From contig NZ_FPBC01000005.1 of the NCBI RefSeq assembly GCF_900116605.1, forward strand, positions 16,450-80,449: a DNA stretch of 64,000 bases, read 5' to 3'. The position numbers and the translations under genes are program-made. The DNA comes from Pseudomonas marincola (lineage in GTDB: Bacteria; Pseudomonadota; Gammaproteobacteria; Pseudomonadales; Pseudomonadaceae). Below the pieces are notes generated by a model that was not told the DNA's origin, searched no databases, and was given only the letters and a program-made list of their open reading frames with translations. Shown here piece after piece: positions 23,125 to 31,026 of this stretch (its first letter is position 1; each line of letters starts with the position of its first letter).

Positions 23125-23481
23125 ATGAGCTTGCCACCTAATCTGGGTCCGCGTAACGGAATCTTGTCACTGACCATCAAAGACAAATCCGTGCTCTATG
23201 CCGCTTACATGCCGTTCATCAAAAATGGTGGGTTGTTTATCCCCACCAACAAGACTTACCGCCTTGGCGATGAAGTGTTTATGTTGCTCAACCTCATGGA
23301 CGAGCCGGAAAAAATCCCGGTCGCCGGCAAGGTGGTATGGATCACGCCCAAGGGCGCACAAGGTAATCGCGCCGCAGGCGTAGGTGTGCAGTTCAATGAC
23401 GGCGACGACAACGCCCGCAACAAGATAGAAACCTATCTGGCTGGCGCATTGAAATCGGACCGCCCAACGCACACCATGTAA
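23125..23481 (+). CDS. pilZ: Type IV pilus protein PilZ
   Basis: A 118-aa single PilZ-domain protein needed for type IV pilus assembly. The sequence (NGGLFIPTNKTYRLGDEVFMLLNLMDEPEKIPVAGKVVW in its core region) lacks the RxxxR and D/NxSxxG c-di-GMP binding motifs, as is known for the founding PilZ. No other pilus gene is in the window; this isolated place after holB is usual in pseudomonads. Confidence 0.95.
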   Translation: MSLPPNLGPRNGILSLTIKDKSVLYAAYMPFIKNGGLFIPTNKTYRLGDEVFMLLNLMDEPEKIPVAGKVVWITPKGAQGNRAAGVGVQFNDGDDNARNKIETYLAGALKSDRPTHTM

Positions 23482-23568
23482 CCTTGACCGATAGCGTTAC
23501 GCTCCACCGCAGGCCGCATTGATTGCGGCCTTTTGCATTGACCCAATTGTTGAAGATTAAGAATTGTT

Positions 23569-24360
23569 ATGTTGATTGACTCGCACTGCCATCTCGACCG
23601 CCTGGACCTTGGCGCCCACAACGGCTCGCTGGACGCCGCTCTGGATGCGGCGCGTGCACGTGGCGTCGGCCACTTCCTGTGCATTGGCGTCAGCGCTGAT
23701 AACGCCGGCGCGGTCAAGCAAATGGCCGAGCGCTACAGCGACGTCGATTGCTCGGTAGGCGTGCATCCGCTTGACCTCGAGCCGGGTGCAGCGCCGGCGA
23801 TGGACTGGCTGCTGAGTGAGCTTGAGCATCCCAATGTGGTGGCGATTGGCGAAACCGGCCTCGATTATCACTACGAGCCGGAAGCCGCTGAGTTGCAGCA
23901 GGCCTCTTTCCGTTTGCATCTGCAGGCGGCGCAAACCACGGGCAAGCCGGTGATCGTGCATACCCGCGGTGCGCGTGCCGACACCCTGACGCTGTTGCGT
24001 GAAGCGGCCTTGCCACAAGCCGGCGTGCTGCATTGCTTCACCGAAGACTGGGACATGGCCAAGGCCGCGCTGGATCTGGGCTTCTATATCTCGTTGTCGG
24101 GCATTGTCACCTTCCGCAATGCCGAGGCGCTGCGTGAAGTGGCCCGTCAGGTGCCGGCCGATCGCTTGTTGGTCGAGACCGACTCACCGTATCTGGCGCC
24201 TGTGCCGCATCGCGGCAAACCCAACCTGCCGGAATACGTGCGTGATGTAGCCGAGTATCTGGCCGTGTTGCGCGGCGTTAGCTACGAGACGCTGGCCGAG
24301 CAGACGGGCGCGAACTTCAAGCGCCTGTTCCCGCTGGCCCGGGTCAACCTGCACGGCTGA
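23569..24360 (+). CDS. TatD-family metal-dependent hydrolase
   Basis: A 263-aa TIM-barrel hydrolase of the TatD/YcfH group; relatives have 3'-5' DNase activity. Metal ligands appear in DSHCHLDRLD (residues 4-13), GETGLDYHY, VIVHTRGA, HCFTED and VETDSPYLAP. YcfH-type proteins follow holB in many gammaproteobacteria, so this is the YcfH rather than the tatABC-linked type. An AAGAATTG weak ribosome site precedes the ATG. Confidence 0.93.
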   Translation: MLIDSHCHLDRLDLGAHNGSLDAALDAARARGVGHFLCIGVSADNAGAVKQMAERYSDVDCSVGVHPLDLEPGAAPAMDWLLSELEHPNVVAIGETGLDYHYEPEAAELQQASFRLHLQAAQTTGKPVIVHTRGARADTLTLLREAALPQAGVLHCFTEDWDMAKAALDLGFYISLSGIVTFRNAEALREVARQVPADRLLVETDSPYLAPVPHRGKPNLPEYVRDVAEYLAVLRGVSYETLAEQTGANFKRLFPLARVNLHG

Positions 24361-24369
24361 ATCGCAGGC

Positions 24370-24487
24370 AAAAAAAACCCGGGTTCTGGGGGATGAATCC
24401 GGGTTAAGACCATTAGGAGTAAATCAAGATGCGCGGTCCACGGCACCTTGGCTGACAGCACACTTGGGGGGAGATGCGCCGTCAGTA
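24370..24487 (-). ncRNA. rgsA: Probable small RNA RgsA (P16)
   Basis: The 217-bp gap after tatD ends in a textbook terminator for a minus-strand transcript: an 11-bp stem (24376-24386 with 24395-24405, one G-U pair) followed by eight T residues. Upstream, a CAATACT box at 24494-24500 resembles an RpoS-type -10 element and predicts a start near 24487, giving a transcript of about 118 nt. From memory, the GacA/RpoS-dependent RgsA RNA of P. aeruginosa is about 120 nt and lies just here, between PA2958 and the tatD homologue PA2959. The RNA contains C-rich loops (CUCCCCCC) and an ACUCCU stretch able to pair with Shine-Dalgarno sequences. The call rests on position, size and terminator; no alignment was possible. 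Confidence 0.72.
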
Positions 24488-24577
24488 CTCATCAGTATTG
24501 GCTAAGTTGGGCAATATTCCAGCCCAATAACCCCGGTTTTTAAACGGATTTGGAATACCGGTGCAGCGCTTGAGTTC

Positions 24578-25711
24578 TCATATTCCGCTCAGCTTGCGCA
24601 AAATCCTCAAAGTGTCCTCGATAACTTTTGCCTCGGTGTAGAAGTGCGGGGAGAAGCGAATCCCTTTACCACGCGGGATACACACCACTTGCTCGGCCAT
24701 GAGCTGCTTGTGCAGGGCATGATTGTCGTGCCCATCAACGGTGAAGTTGATGATCCCGGCGCGTCTTTCAGGCGCCAGCGCGCTGTGCAGCTGCACGCCG
24801 GGTATCTCGCTCAGTCCGTCGATAAGCCAATGCACGCGCTGCTCAAGGGCGTTGCCGACCTCAGCCATCGTCACCTCTTCAAGTAGCGACAAACTGGCTT
24901 CCAGCGCCATTGTGCCGAGCAAGTTCGGGCTGCCGCATTCAAAGCGCCGTGCGCTGTTAGCGGGTTGCCATTCGGTGCGCTGGTAATCGCCCATGTGTTC
25001 GAGCATGTGCCAGCCAAACTCGTGGAGCGTGAGCTGGTCGCGCAAATCACTGCGGCAATAAAACACCCCGAGCCCTTCAGGGCCGAGCATCCACTTGTGG
25101 CCGTCGGCCATGGCGAAGGCGCATTGGCAGGCCTGCACATCAAAGGGCAGGGCGCCGATCTGTTGAATCGCGTCTACGCAGAACAGCACGCCGCGCTCTT
25201 TGCAGCCCTGGCCGAGGCGCGGCAGATCCAGACGCAAACCGCTGGCAAACTGCACGGCACTCACCGACATCAGACGGGTGCGCGGCCCGCAAGCCTCCAG
25301 CAGGTTGGTTTCAGGGTCACCTTGTTGCAGGTTGACCTGAATTATTTCGACGCCTCGCGGGCGCAGGGCTTCCCAGACGATACGATTGGACGGGAATTCT
25401 TCATCGCTGATGATGATCTGGTCGCCGGCCTTCCAGTCGAGACCGAAAGCGACGAAAGACAGCGCCTCGGAGGTGTTCTTCACCAATGCGATGTCGTCGG
25501 TCGAGGGAGCATTGAGCAACCGGCTCAGGCGCTGGCGCAGTTTATCTTCTACCTGTATCCAGCTTGGGTAATCACGTGCGCCGCGTTGCGCATTCTCCTC
25601 GGCGAAGCGTGCAACGGCGCTTACAGCGCGTTTTGGCCAGGGTGCAACTGCCGCGTGATTGAGGTAGCGAAGGTCAAGAAGTTGCGAAAATTCGTCATGA
25701 AGTGCGTACAT
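24578..25711 (-). CDS. Class V aminotransferase-fold PLP enzyme
   Basis: A 377-aa fold type I PLP enzyme related to cysteine desulfurases and isopenicillin-N epimerase-like proteins. VDAIQQIGALPFDVQ (the aspartate that binds the PLP nitrogen) and ADGHKWMLGPEGLGVFY (lysine forming the Schiff base, near residue 208) are clear. It lacks an obvious SufS/IscS catalytic cysteine loop, so a desulfurase role is not claimed; the substrate is unknown. It is transcribed towards rgsA and divergently from the TetR gene, 75 bp away. Confidence 0.82.
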   Translation of the reverse strand: MYALHDEFSQLLDLRYLNHAAVAPWPKRAVSAVARFAEENAQRGARDYPSWIQVEDKLRQRLSRLLNAPSTDDIALVKNTSEALSFVAFGLDWKAGDQIIISDEEFPSNRIVWEALRPRGVEIIQVNLQQGDPETNLLEACGPRTRLMSVSAVQFASGLRLDLPRLGQGCKERGVLFCVDAIQQIGALPFDVQACQCAFAMADGHKWMLGPEGLGVFYCRSDLRDQLTLHEFGWHMLEHMGDYQRTEWQPANSARRFECGSPNLLGTMALEASLSLLEEVTMAEVGNALEQRVHWLIDGLSEIPGVQLHSALAPERRAGIINFTVDGHDNHALHKQLMAEQVVCIPRGKGIRFSPHFYTEAKVIEDTLRILRKLSGI

Positions 25712-25786
25712 GGTCGGATGATCCGTGCATTTTTGCGTTAGTTAGGCATAATAGCCGGCTTCGATTTTTGACCACTTAGTCCTTTT

Positions 25787-26425
25787 ATGCAGAAAGAACC
25801 CCGTAAGGTCCGCGAGTTTCGCCGCCGTGAGCAAGAGATACTCGATACCTCGCTGAAGCTGTTCCTTGAGCAAGGCGAAGACAGTGTAACTGTCGAAATG
25901 ATCGCCGACGCTGTTGGTATCGGTAAAGGCACGATTTACAAACACTTCAAATCCAAGGCGGAGATCTATCTGCGCCTGATGCTCGACTACGAGCGTGATT
26001 TGAATGAGTTGCTGCATTCGGCTGATGTTGACCGCGACAAAGAGGCATTGTCACGTGCCTATTTCGAATTCCGCATGCGCGATCCGCAGCGCTACCGTTT
26101 GTTCGACCGCCTCGAAGAGAAGGTGGTGAAGGGCAATCAGGTACCGGAAATGGTCGAACAGCTGCACAAGATTCGTGCGTCCAACTTCGAGCGCTTAACG
26201 CTGCTGATCAAGGGCCGTATCGCTGAAGGCAAGCTGGAAGACGTGCCGCCATACTTCCATTACTGTGCTGCCTGGGCACTGGTACACGGCGCGGTTGCGC
26301 TGTACCACTCGCCATTCTGGAGCAACGTGCTGGAAGATCAGGAAGGGTTCTTCCAGTTCCTGATGGACATCGGCGTGCGCATGGGCAACAAGCGCAAGCG
26401 TGACGGCGACAGCGGCCCGGTCTGA
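25787..26425 (+). CDS. TetR-family transcriptional regulator
   Basis: A 212-aa regulator. The N-terminal helix-turn-helix (SVTVEMIADAVGIGKGTIYKHFKSKAEIYL, about residues 37-66) is typical TetR; the C-terminal half is a larger ligand-binding domain. It is probably the orthologue of PA2957 of P. aeruginosa judging by position. It shares a 75-bp divergent region with the aminotransferase gene. Its ligand and targets are unknown. Confidence 0.9.
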   Translation: MQKEPRKVREFRRREQEILDTSLKLFLEQGEDSVTVEMIADAVGIGKGTIYKHFKSKAEIYLRLMLDYERDLNELLHSADVDRDKEALSRAYFEFRMRDPQRYRLFDRLEEKVVKGNQVPEMVEQLHKIRASNFERLTLLIKGRIAEGKLEDVPPYFHYCAAWALVHGAVALYHSPFWSNVLEDQEGFFQFLMDIGVRMGNKRKRDGDSGPV

Positions 26426-26544
26426 CCGGCCAGACCTGAACCGTCGCAATCAAGTCGCGCAGCCCTGCGCGACTGAGCCGCTGGCCCGGCCATTCAACTG
26501 CCGGGCGCAGCTTGAATATCACCGCTACGGCCATCGGATTGCTT

Positions 26545-27435
26545 ATGTCTGAATTCCCGATTTCCTACATCGAACCGGTATTTCGCCCACCCAGCGAGGC
26601 GCACTCGCTGATCTTGCCGGTCACCAATGGCTGTTCCTGGAACAACTGCACCTTCTGCGAAATGTACACGCAGCCGCAGAAGAAGTTTCGTGCCCGCGAT
26701 GAGGCGCAAGTTCTCGACGAAATCCGCAAGTCTGGCGAGCAACTGATCGTGCAGCGCGTATTTCTCGCGGACGGCGATGCGATGGTACTGCCGACGCGTC
26801 GATTGCTGAATATCCTTAACGCCATTCGCGAGCACATGCCCGAGGTCAATCGGGTGTCGAGTTATTGTTTGCCGCGCAATCTGCGCAAGAAGTCGGTCAG
26901 CGAACTCAAGGAATTGGCGGATGCCGGATTGGGCATGGCGTATATCGGCTGTGAGTCTGGCGACGATGAAGTGCTGGCGCGCATCAACAAGGGCGAGACG
27001 TATGAGTCGAGCCTGAGTGCGCTTGAGAAGTTGGGCGAGGCGGGCATTACCCGGTCGGTGATGATCCTCAACGGCCTGGGTGGCAGCGTGCTCAGCGAGC
27101 AGCACGCGGATAATTCAGCGCGTTTGATGAACGCCGCTCAACCCGAGTTTCTTTCGACCTTGGTGGTCAGTTTCCCGCAGGGCGATGCGCGTCTACGTCG
27201 AGGCTTTGAAGACTTCAAACAATTGGATCAAGCGCAATTGTTTGTTGAAATCGAACGCTTGCTGCAAGGGCTGGAGCTTAACAATACGGTATTTCGCAGC
27301 GACCATGCCTCGAACTACCTGGTGCTGAAAGGCAACTTAGGCGCCGACAAGCAGCGCCTTCTGGCTCAGGTTCGTGAGGCCATCGAACGACCGCAGCAAG
27401 CGCATCTGCGCAAAGAGTGGCAGCGCGGCTTGTAA
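26545..27435 (+). CDS. Radical SAM protein
   Basis: A 296-aa radical SAM enzyme. The cluster-binding motif is NGCSWNNCTFCEMY near residue 29, a Cys-x4-Cys-x2-Cys spacing rather than the common Cys-x3-Cys-x2-Cys; I recall this GC-x-WN-x-C-x-FC form in a group of uncharacterised bacterial radical SAM proteins. The SAM-binding barrel continues with FLADGDAMVLPTRRLLNIL, YCLPRNLRKKS and YIGCESGDDEVLARINKGET. Its reaction is unknown. The ATG at 26545 gives the MSEFPISYIEPVFRPPSEA start; a TTG at 26512 is possible. Confidence 0.85.
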   Translation: MSEFPISYIEPVFRPPSEAHSLILPVTNGCSWNNCTFCEMYTQPQKKFRARDEAQVLDEIRKSGEQLIVQRVFLADGDAMVLPTRRLLNILNAIREHMPEVNRVSSYCLPRNLRKKSVSELKELADAGLGMAYIGCESGDDEVLARINKGETYESSLSALEKLGEAGITRSVMILNGLGGSVLSEQHADNSARLMNAAQPEFLSTLVVSFPQGDARLRRGFEDFKQLDQAQLFVEIERLLQGLELNNTVFRSDHASNYLVLKGNLGADKQRLLAQVREAIERPQQAHLRKEWQRGL

Positions 27436-27445
27436 TTCAGCCCAA

Positions 27446-28489
27446 TCAGGCGAGCGTCGTATCGACGCGATTACGCCCGGCTGACTTGCTCGCGTAAAGG
27501 GCATGGTCGGCGCGGGCTATGGCGTCGCTGAGCATCTCCTCCGGCTGGTACTGGGTAATGCCGATCGAGAGTGTCACGCGCACCTGCAGCTGATCACTGT
27601 CTATCACCAGCTCCTGAATTGCCTGGCGTATACGCTCTGCGCTGGCATTTGCCTGGGCCAGATCGGTTTCCGGCATCACCACCAGAAATTCCTCACCGCC
27701 CCAGCGGCCAATGAAATCCTGCTCACGAATCGTGCATTTGAGTCGCTCACTGACGGCTGCAAGTACGCGGTCACCCATGTCGTGCCCGTGCTGATCGTTG
27801 ACCTGCTTGAAGTGATCGATATCCATCAGCATCAAGGTCAGATTGCTCGGCCGGCGATGCTGGCGCGCCAGCTCTTTCTCGGTCAGGGCAATAACATGCC
27901 GGCGATTGAGCAGGCCCGTCAGGGAGTCAGTCGTCGCCATCCGCGCCAGATTCTTGTGCGCGTTGGTCACCGTAATGACGTAAAACAGCGCCAGATAGCT
28001 GAACATTAAGAACACTACGGTGAGGTTGAACACATGCACGCCAAGCAGGGCGTTGGTGGAAATCGGTTGCAGCGGCTCGACGTACCACATGATTACGTCC
28101 AGCGCGACGTAATAAGCCCACAGGCAGGCTGCAAGTATCCAGGCGCTACGTGCACGCATCGACACGAACAGCGCTGGAATGAACATCAGCAAGTAGTAGT
28201 GAAAGCCGCTTTCCCAGCCGACCAGCAAAGTGCCCAGGCAGGCATGAACCAGCACCTCGGTGCGAATCAACATGATCGCCAGGCGATTGCGGCGTTGCTT
28301 GAAGGCGCGATAAGCGTAGACATACATCGCCACGCTGATGACGTTTACCCAGGCCAGAATGGGCGAGCCCAGCGCCAGAAAAATAAAGAAGAAGGCCACG
28401 TCCACACTGCCGGCCAGCTGGCAGCAACGTATGCAAAGCGCCCAGAACTCGGGGCGGGCGTCTCGTGTATGCGGGTTTTGTGTGTGCAT
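27446..28489 (-). CDS. Membrane-bound diguanylate cyclase
   Basis: A 347-aa protein with about six N-terminal hydrophobic segments (residues 25-175) and a C-terminal GGDEF domain (about 185-345). The catalytic motif is GRWGGEEFLVV, with an intact product-inhibition site REQD five residues before GGEEF, so c-di-GMP synthesis with feedback control is expected. The membrane part is MASE-like without recognised ligand motifs. It is convergent with the radical SAM gene; the adjoining 28490-28764 gap has no gene that I can support. Confidence 0.92.
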   Translation of the reverse strand: MHTQNPHTRDARPEFWALCIRCCQLAGSVDVAFFFIFLALGSPILAWVNVISVAMYVYAYRAFKQRRNRLAIMLIRTEVLVHACLGTLLVGWESGFHYYLLMFIPALFVSMRARSAWILAACLWAYYVALDVIMWYVEPLQPISTNALLGVHVFNLTVVFLMFSYLALFYVITVTNAHKNLARMATTDSLTGLLNRRHVIALTEKELARQHRRPSNLTLMLMDIDHFKQVNDQHGHDMGDRVLAAVSERLKCTIREQDFIGRWGGEEFLVVMPETDLAQANASAERIRQAIQELVIDSDQLQVRVTLSIGITQYQPEEMLSDAIARADHALYASKSAGRNRVDTTLA

Positions 28490-28764
28490 CCCTTGCAGCT
28501 GAGCTGCTCCCCAAGTGCCGGTTATAGTTCCGGGTGGTATTTATTTGGTGGCTAATAGCCATTCTCGCAGCGCACCCGAAATGTAGCCAATCGTCAGCGG
28601 ATTAGCCAACGGTTTGCATTGTTTACGCCTGATAAGTTAATTCGCGGTTACGGCGGTGAGGCGGATGCTCAGAAGCGTGATGCGCCAGTTCATCGCGTGT
28701 GCTGTTACCCTGAATCGGGCAAGGGTTTGACCTGAGCCCATCAGCTGCGAAAGGACTGTGTTAA

Positions 28765-29583
28765 ATGACCGGACAGACAATAGGCATCATTGGCGGAGCG
28801 GGGTGGTTGGGCCGCTCGATTGCGGCGGCATTGGTTGGCAGTGGATTTGTACAGCCGCAGTCGATGATTCTATCGAGCCGCTCCGGCAAACTCAGAGAGC
28901 CGGTTGAGGGCCTTGGCGATGTGCGCATGACTGATGACAACCGGTTTCTGGTCGCGCACAGCGATGTGGTCATCCTGTCGGTCCGGCCAGAAGATTTGGC
29001 TTCTGTACACGTTAAAGTGCAGGGCAAATTGCTTATCTCGTTGGTCGCCGGTGTACCGCTTGCGGACATCCAATTACTCACCGGCGGCGCACGTGTGGTG
29101 CGTGCAATGCCCAACGCGGCGCTGGAAATCGGCAAGTCTTACACGCCGTGGTTGGCCAATGAGCACGTGGATGCCGTGAGCCGATCCTATGTCCAGCATC
29201 TGTTCGCCACCTGCGGCTCCGCAGATGAAGTGGCCGACGAGGCGCAGCTTGATTACCTCACCGCGTTGTCTGGGACTGGGCCAGCGTATCCGGCGCTACT
29301 CGGCCAGGCGCTGTATCACGATGCGCTGGCCCATGGCGTGCCTGAACACGTTGCACGGCGCGCGGTTAACGGCGTCGTAGTGCATGCCAGCCAGCTGATC
29401 AATCAGGGGCGCAGCTTCGAAGAGTTGCTGGAGACACTGAAGAATTATCGTGGTGTCAGCGCCGCTGGCATCGAGGGAATGCTGGCTGATGGCTTTGAAC
29501 GCAGTGTGAGTGGCGGCGTCACCCGCGCGTTGGAGGTCGCCCAGTCGAAGTTGTTCGACGTTCACAAACCCCGGCAGGACTGA
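28765..29583 (+). CDS. Pyrroline-5-carboxylate reductase-like protein
   Basis: A 272-aa member of the ProC family, which reduces pyrroline-5-carboxylate to proline. N-terminal Rossmann motif GIIGGAGWLGRSIA, the VVRAMPNAALEIG segment, and the C-terminal dimerisation domain with ALSGTGPAYPALLGQAL. The nucleotide motif (GGAGWLG) differs from the GxGxxA/G of housekeeping ProC and no proline gene is nearby, so this is likely a second, accessory paralogue with another imine substrate. Confidence 0.8.
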   Translation: MTGQTIGIIGGAGWLGRSIAAALVGSGFVQPQSMILSSRSGKLREPVEGLGDVRMTDDNRFLVAHSDVVILSVRPEDLASVHVKVQGKLLISLVAGVPLADIQLLTGGARVVRAMPNAALEIGKSYTPWLANEHVDAVSRSYVQHLFATCGSADEVADEAQLDYLTALSGTGPAYPALLGQALYHDALAHGVPEHVARRAVNGVVVHASQLINQGRSFEELLETLKNYRGVSAAGIEGMLADGFERSVSGGVTRALEVAQSKLFDVHKPRQD

Positions 29584-29601
29584 CTCTGAGCGAACCCTGC
29601 A

Positions 29602-30003
29602 TCAGAAGCTGTAATGCGACGTTTCTTCTGGCAGCACCGAAAGATCGAGCGGGCGGACAGCGCCCATCCACATGGCGCGATCGCGGTGATCGACAAGGTC
29701 GTTGCCGGTAATCGGGTGAATGAACACCACCAGACCCTGACGATTAAGGGCAAGCCAGGGAATGACCTGACCGAATAACTCGGGTTTGAATGCCAGCTGA
29801 CAGCTCCAGTCGGGATGCGGCCCTACTGGTTTTTGATGAATGCGGCCCATCTTTAAGGGGAACAGGGACGCGGCCTGCTCGCAGAGCTTTTGGGCCAATT
29901 CCAGTGTCTCTGCATTGAAGTAGACGTGGGCATGAAAGCCGATGATGCGCGGCGTGTTAGTTGGGCTTTCTGCTGCTGTGGTCACGAAAGCGAAGCTCCT
30001 CAA
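29602..30003 (-). CDS. DOPA 4,5-dioxygenase family protein
   Basis: A 133-aa protein of the DOPA-dioxygenase family. Histidines expected to bind metal lie in FHAHVYF (near residue 23), VGPHPDWSCQLAF (near 60) and FIHPITGNDLVDHRDRAMWMG (near 95). Fungal and bacterial members cleave the DOPA ring or are of unknown role. It is convergent with the ProC-like gene (18 bp apart) and divergent from the MocA-like gene. Confidence 0.85.
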   Translation of the reverse strand: MRSFAFVTTAAESPTNTPRIIGFHAHVYFNAETLELAQKLCEQAASLFPLKMGRIHQKPVGPHPDWSCQLAFKPELFGQVIPWLALNRQGLVVFIHPITGNDLVDHRDRAMWMGAVRPLDLSVLPEETSHYSF

Positions 30004-30174
30004 ATACAGGTTGGTCGGGCGGTGTTAATACTTTTTTAACGCCTGCGGCGTGGCGCATCGTTAGTATAGAGTCGCATGCAGCTTTAATTGTGCCTGCAAA
30101 TATCGGGTGTTTGCTTGCAAGCCTGAGCATCCATTTCACGCAAATCAAGTGTCGCTATAGGAGGCGTGAGCAAC

Positions 30175-30762
30175 GTGCAGCACTCACACGTTGGAAAAAG
30201 CCGAACGTTAGCAGGGCTGGTTCTCGCGGCTGGTTTTTCGCGCCGTTTTGGCGCGGATAAACGCATCGCTGAATTGAAAAATGGCCAAAAGCTACTGTCA
30301 GCAAGTTTGCGCCTGCCGTGTTCACTGCTGCAGGACGTATGGGTGGTTGTGCGTCCGGACGATGATCTTGAACCGTTGCAAATACCTCAGTCCAGTCATG
30401 TTGTGCGCAGCGAAAGAACTCGTGACGGGATGGGGCACAGCATTGCCAGCGGGATGCGCACAGTCGAAGAACAGTCGAGCGCAGCTGCTGTGGCAATTTT
30501 TCTTGGCGATATGCCGTGGATTAATCCAGAGACGTTGCACACGCTGATTGAGCGGGCATCGGCAGATCAGATTGTGGTGCCGACCTACCGAGGCCAGCCC
30601 GGCCATCCGGTTTTATTCGGCCGCAAATTCTGGGCAGAGATGCAGGGGCTAACGGGAGACACCGGCGCCAAAGCGGTAATCCAGACGAATTCACAGGCGG
30701 TACAACGGGTTGAGGTGGATGATCACGGAATTCTTGCAGATATCGATTTGCCTCAGGGCTAA
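30175..30762 (+). CDS. MocA/MobA-like molybdenum cofactor nucleotidyltransferase
   Basis: A 195-aa NTP-transferase-fold protein with the signature LAGLVLAAGFSRRFGADKR, FLGDMPWINPETL and PTYRGQPGHPVLFG, as in MocA, which makes the cytosine-dinucleotide form of the molybdenum cofactor used by xanthine-oxidase-family enzymes outside XDH. A GGAGG box (30160-30164) is 10 nt before the GTG at 30175, which I prefer to the GTG at 30166. It lies directly upstream of a molybdenum hydroxylase operon that would need this cofactor. Confidence 0.85.
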   Translation: MQHSHVGKSRTLAGLVLAAGFSRRFGADKRIAELKNGQKLLSASLRLPCSLLQDVWVVVRPDDDLEPLQIPQSSHVVRSERTRDGMGHSIASGMRTVEEQSSAAAVAIFLGDMPWINPETLHTLIERASADQIVVPTYRGQPGHPVLFGRKFWAEMQGLTGDTGAKAVIQTNSQAVQRVEVDDHGILADIDLPQG

Positions 30763-31026
30763 CGCTCGCATCACGCCCGTCACTCTCCCGTCTGCCGCGG
30801 TTTTCACGCGCCGTGAGCCCTCAAAACCGGGCTGTCTGTTGCCGCTCAGGCGGGACTACATGTAACAAAATGTTTGCGATTAATGCAGAAATCTATAACT
30901 TAACCCCTAAGTCAGCTTTGTTGAGTCGATAGGCTTGCCGGCCTGCTCGCACATGCCCAGGCAAACTGCGAGGCTGAAAAGTACATACTCAAAACGGCGG
31001 AAAGATAACCGCCCAGAGGATAATCA

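Noticed and set aside
24428..24454. Eight-codon plus-strand frame after an AGGAGT box, downstream of tatD
   Set aside because: It lies on the opposite strand of the probable rgsA RNA; AGGAGT is simply the complement of the RNA's ACUCCU segment.
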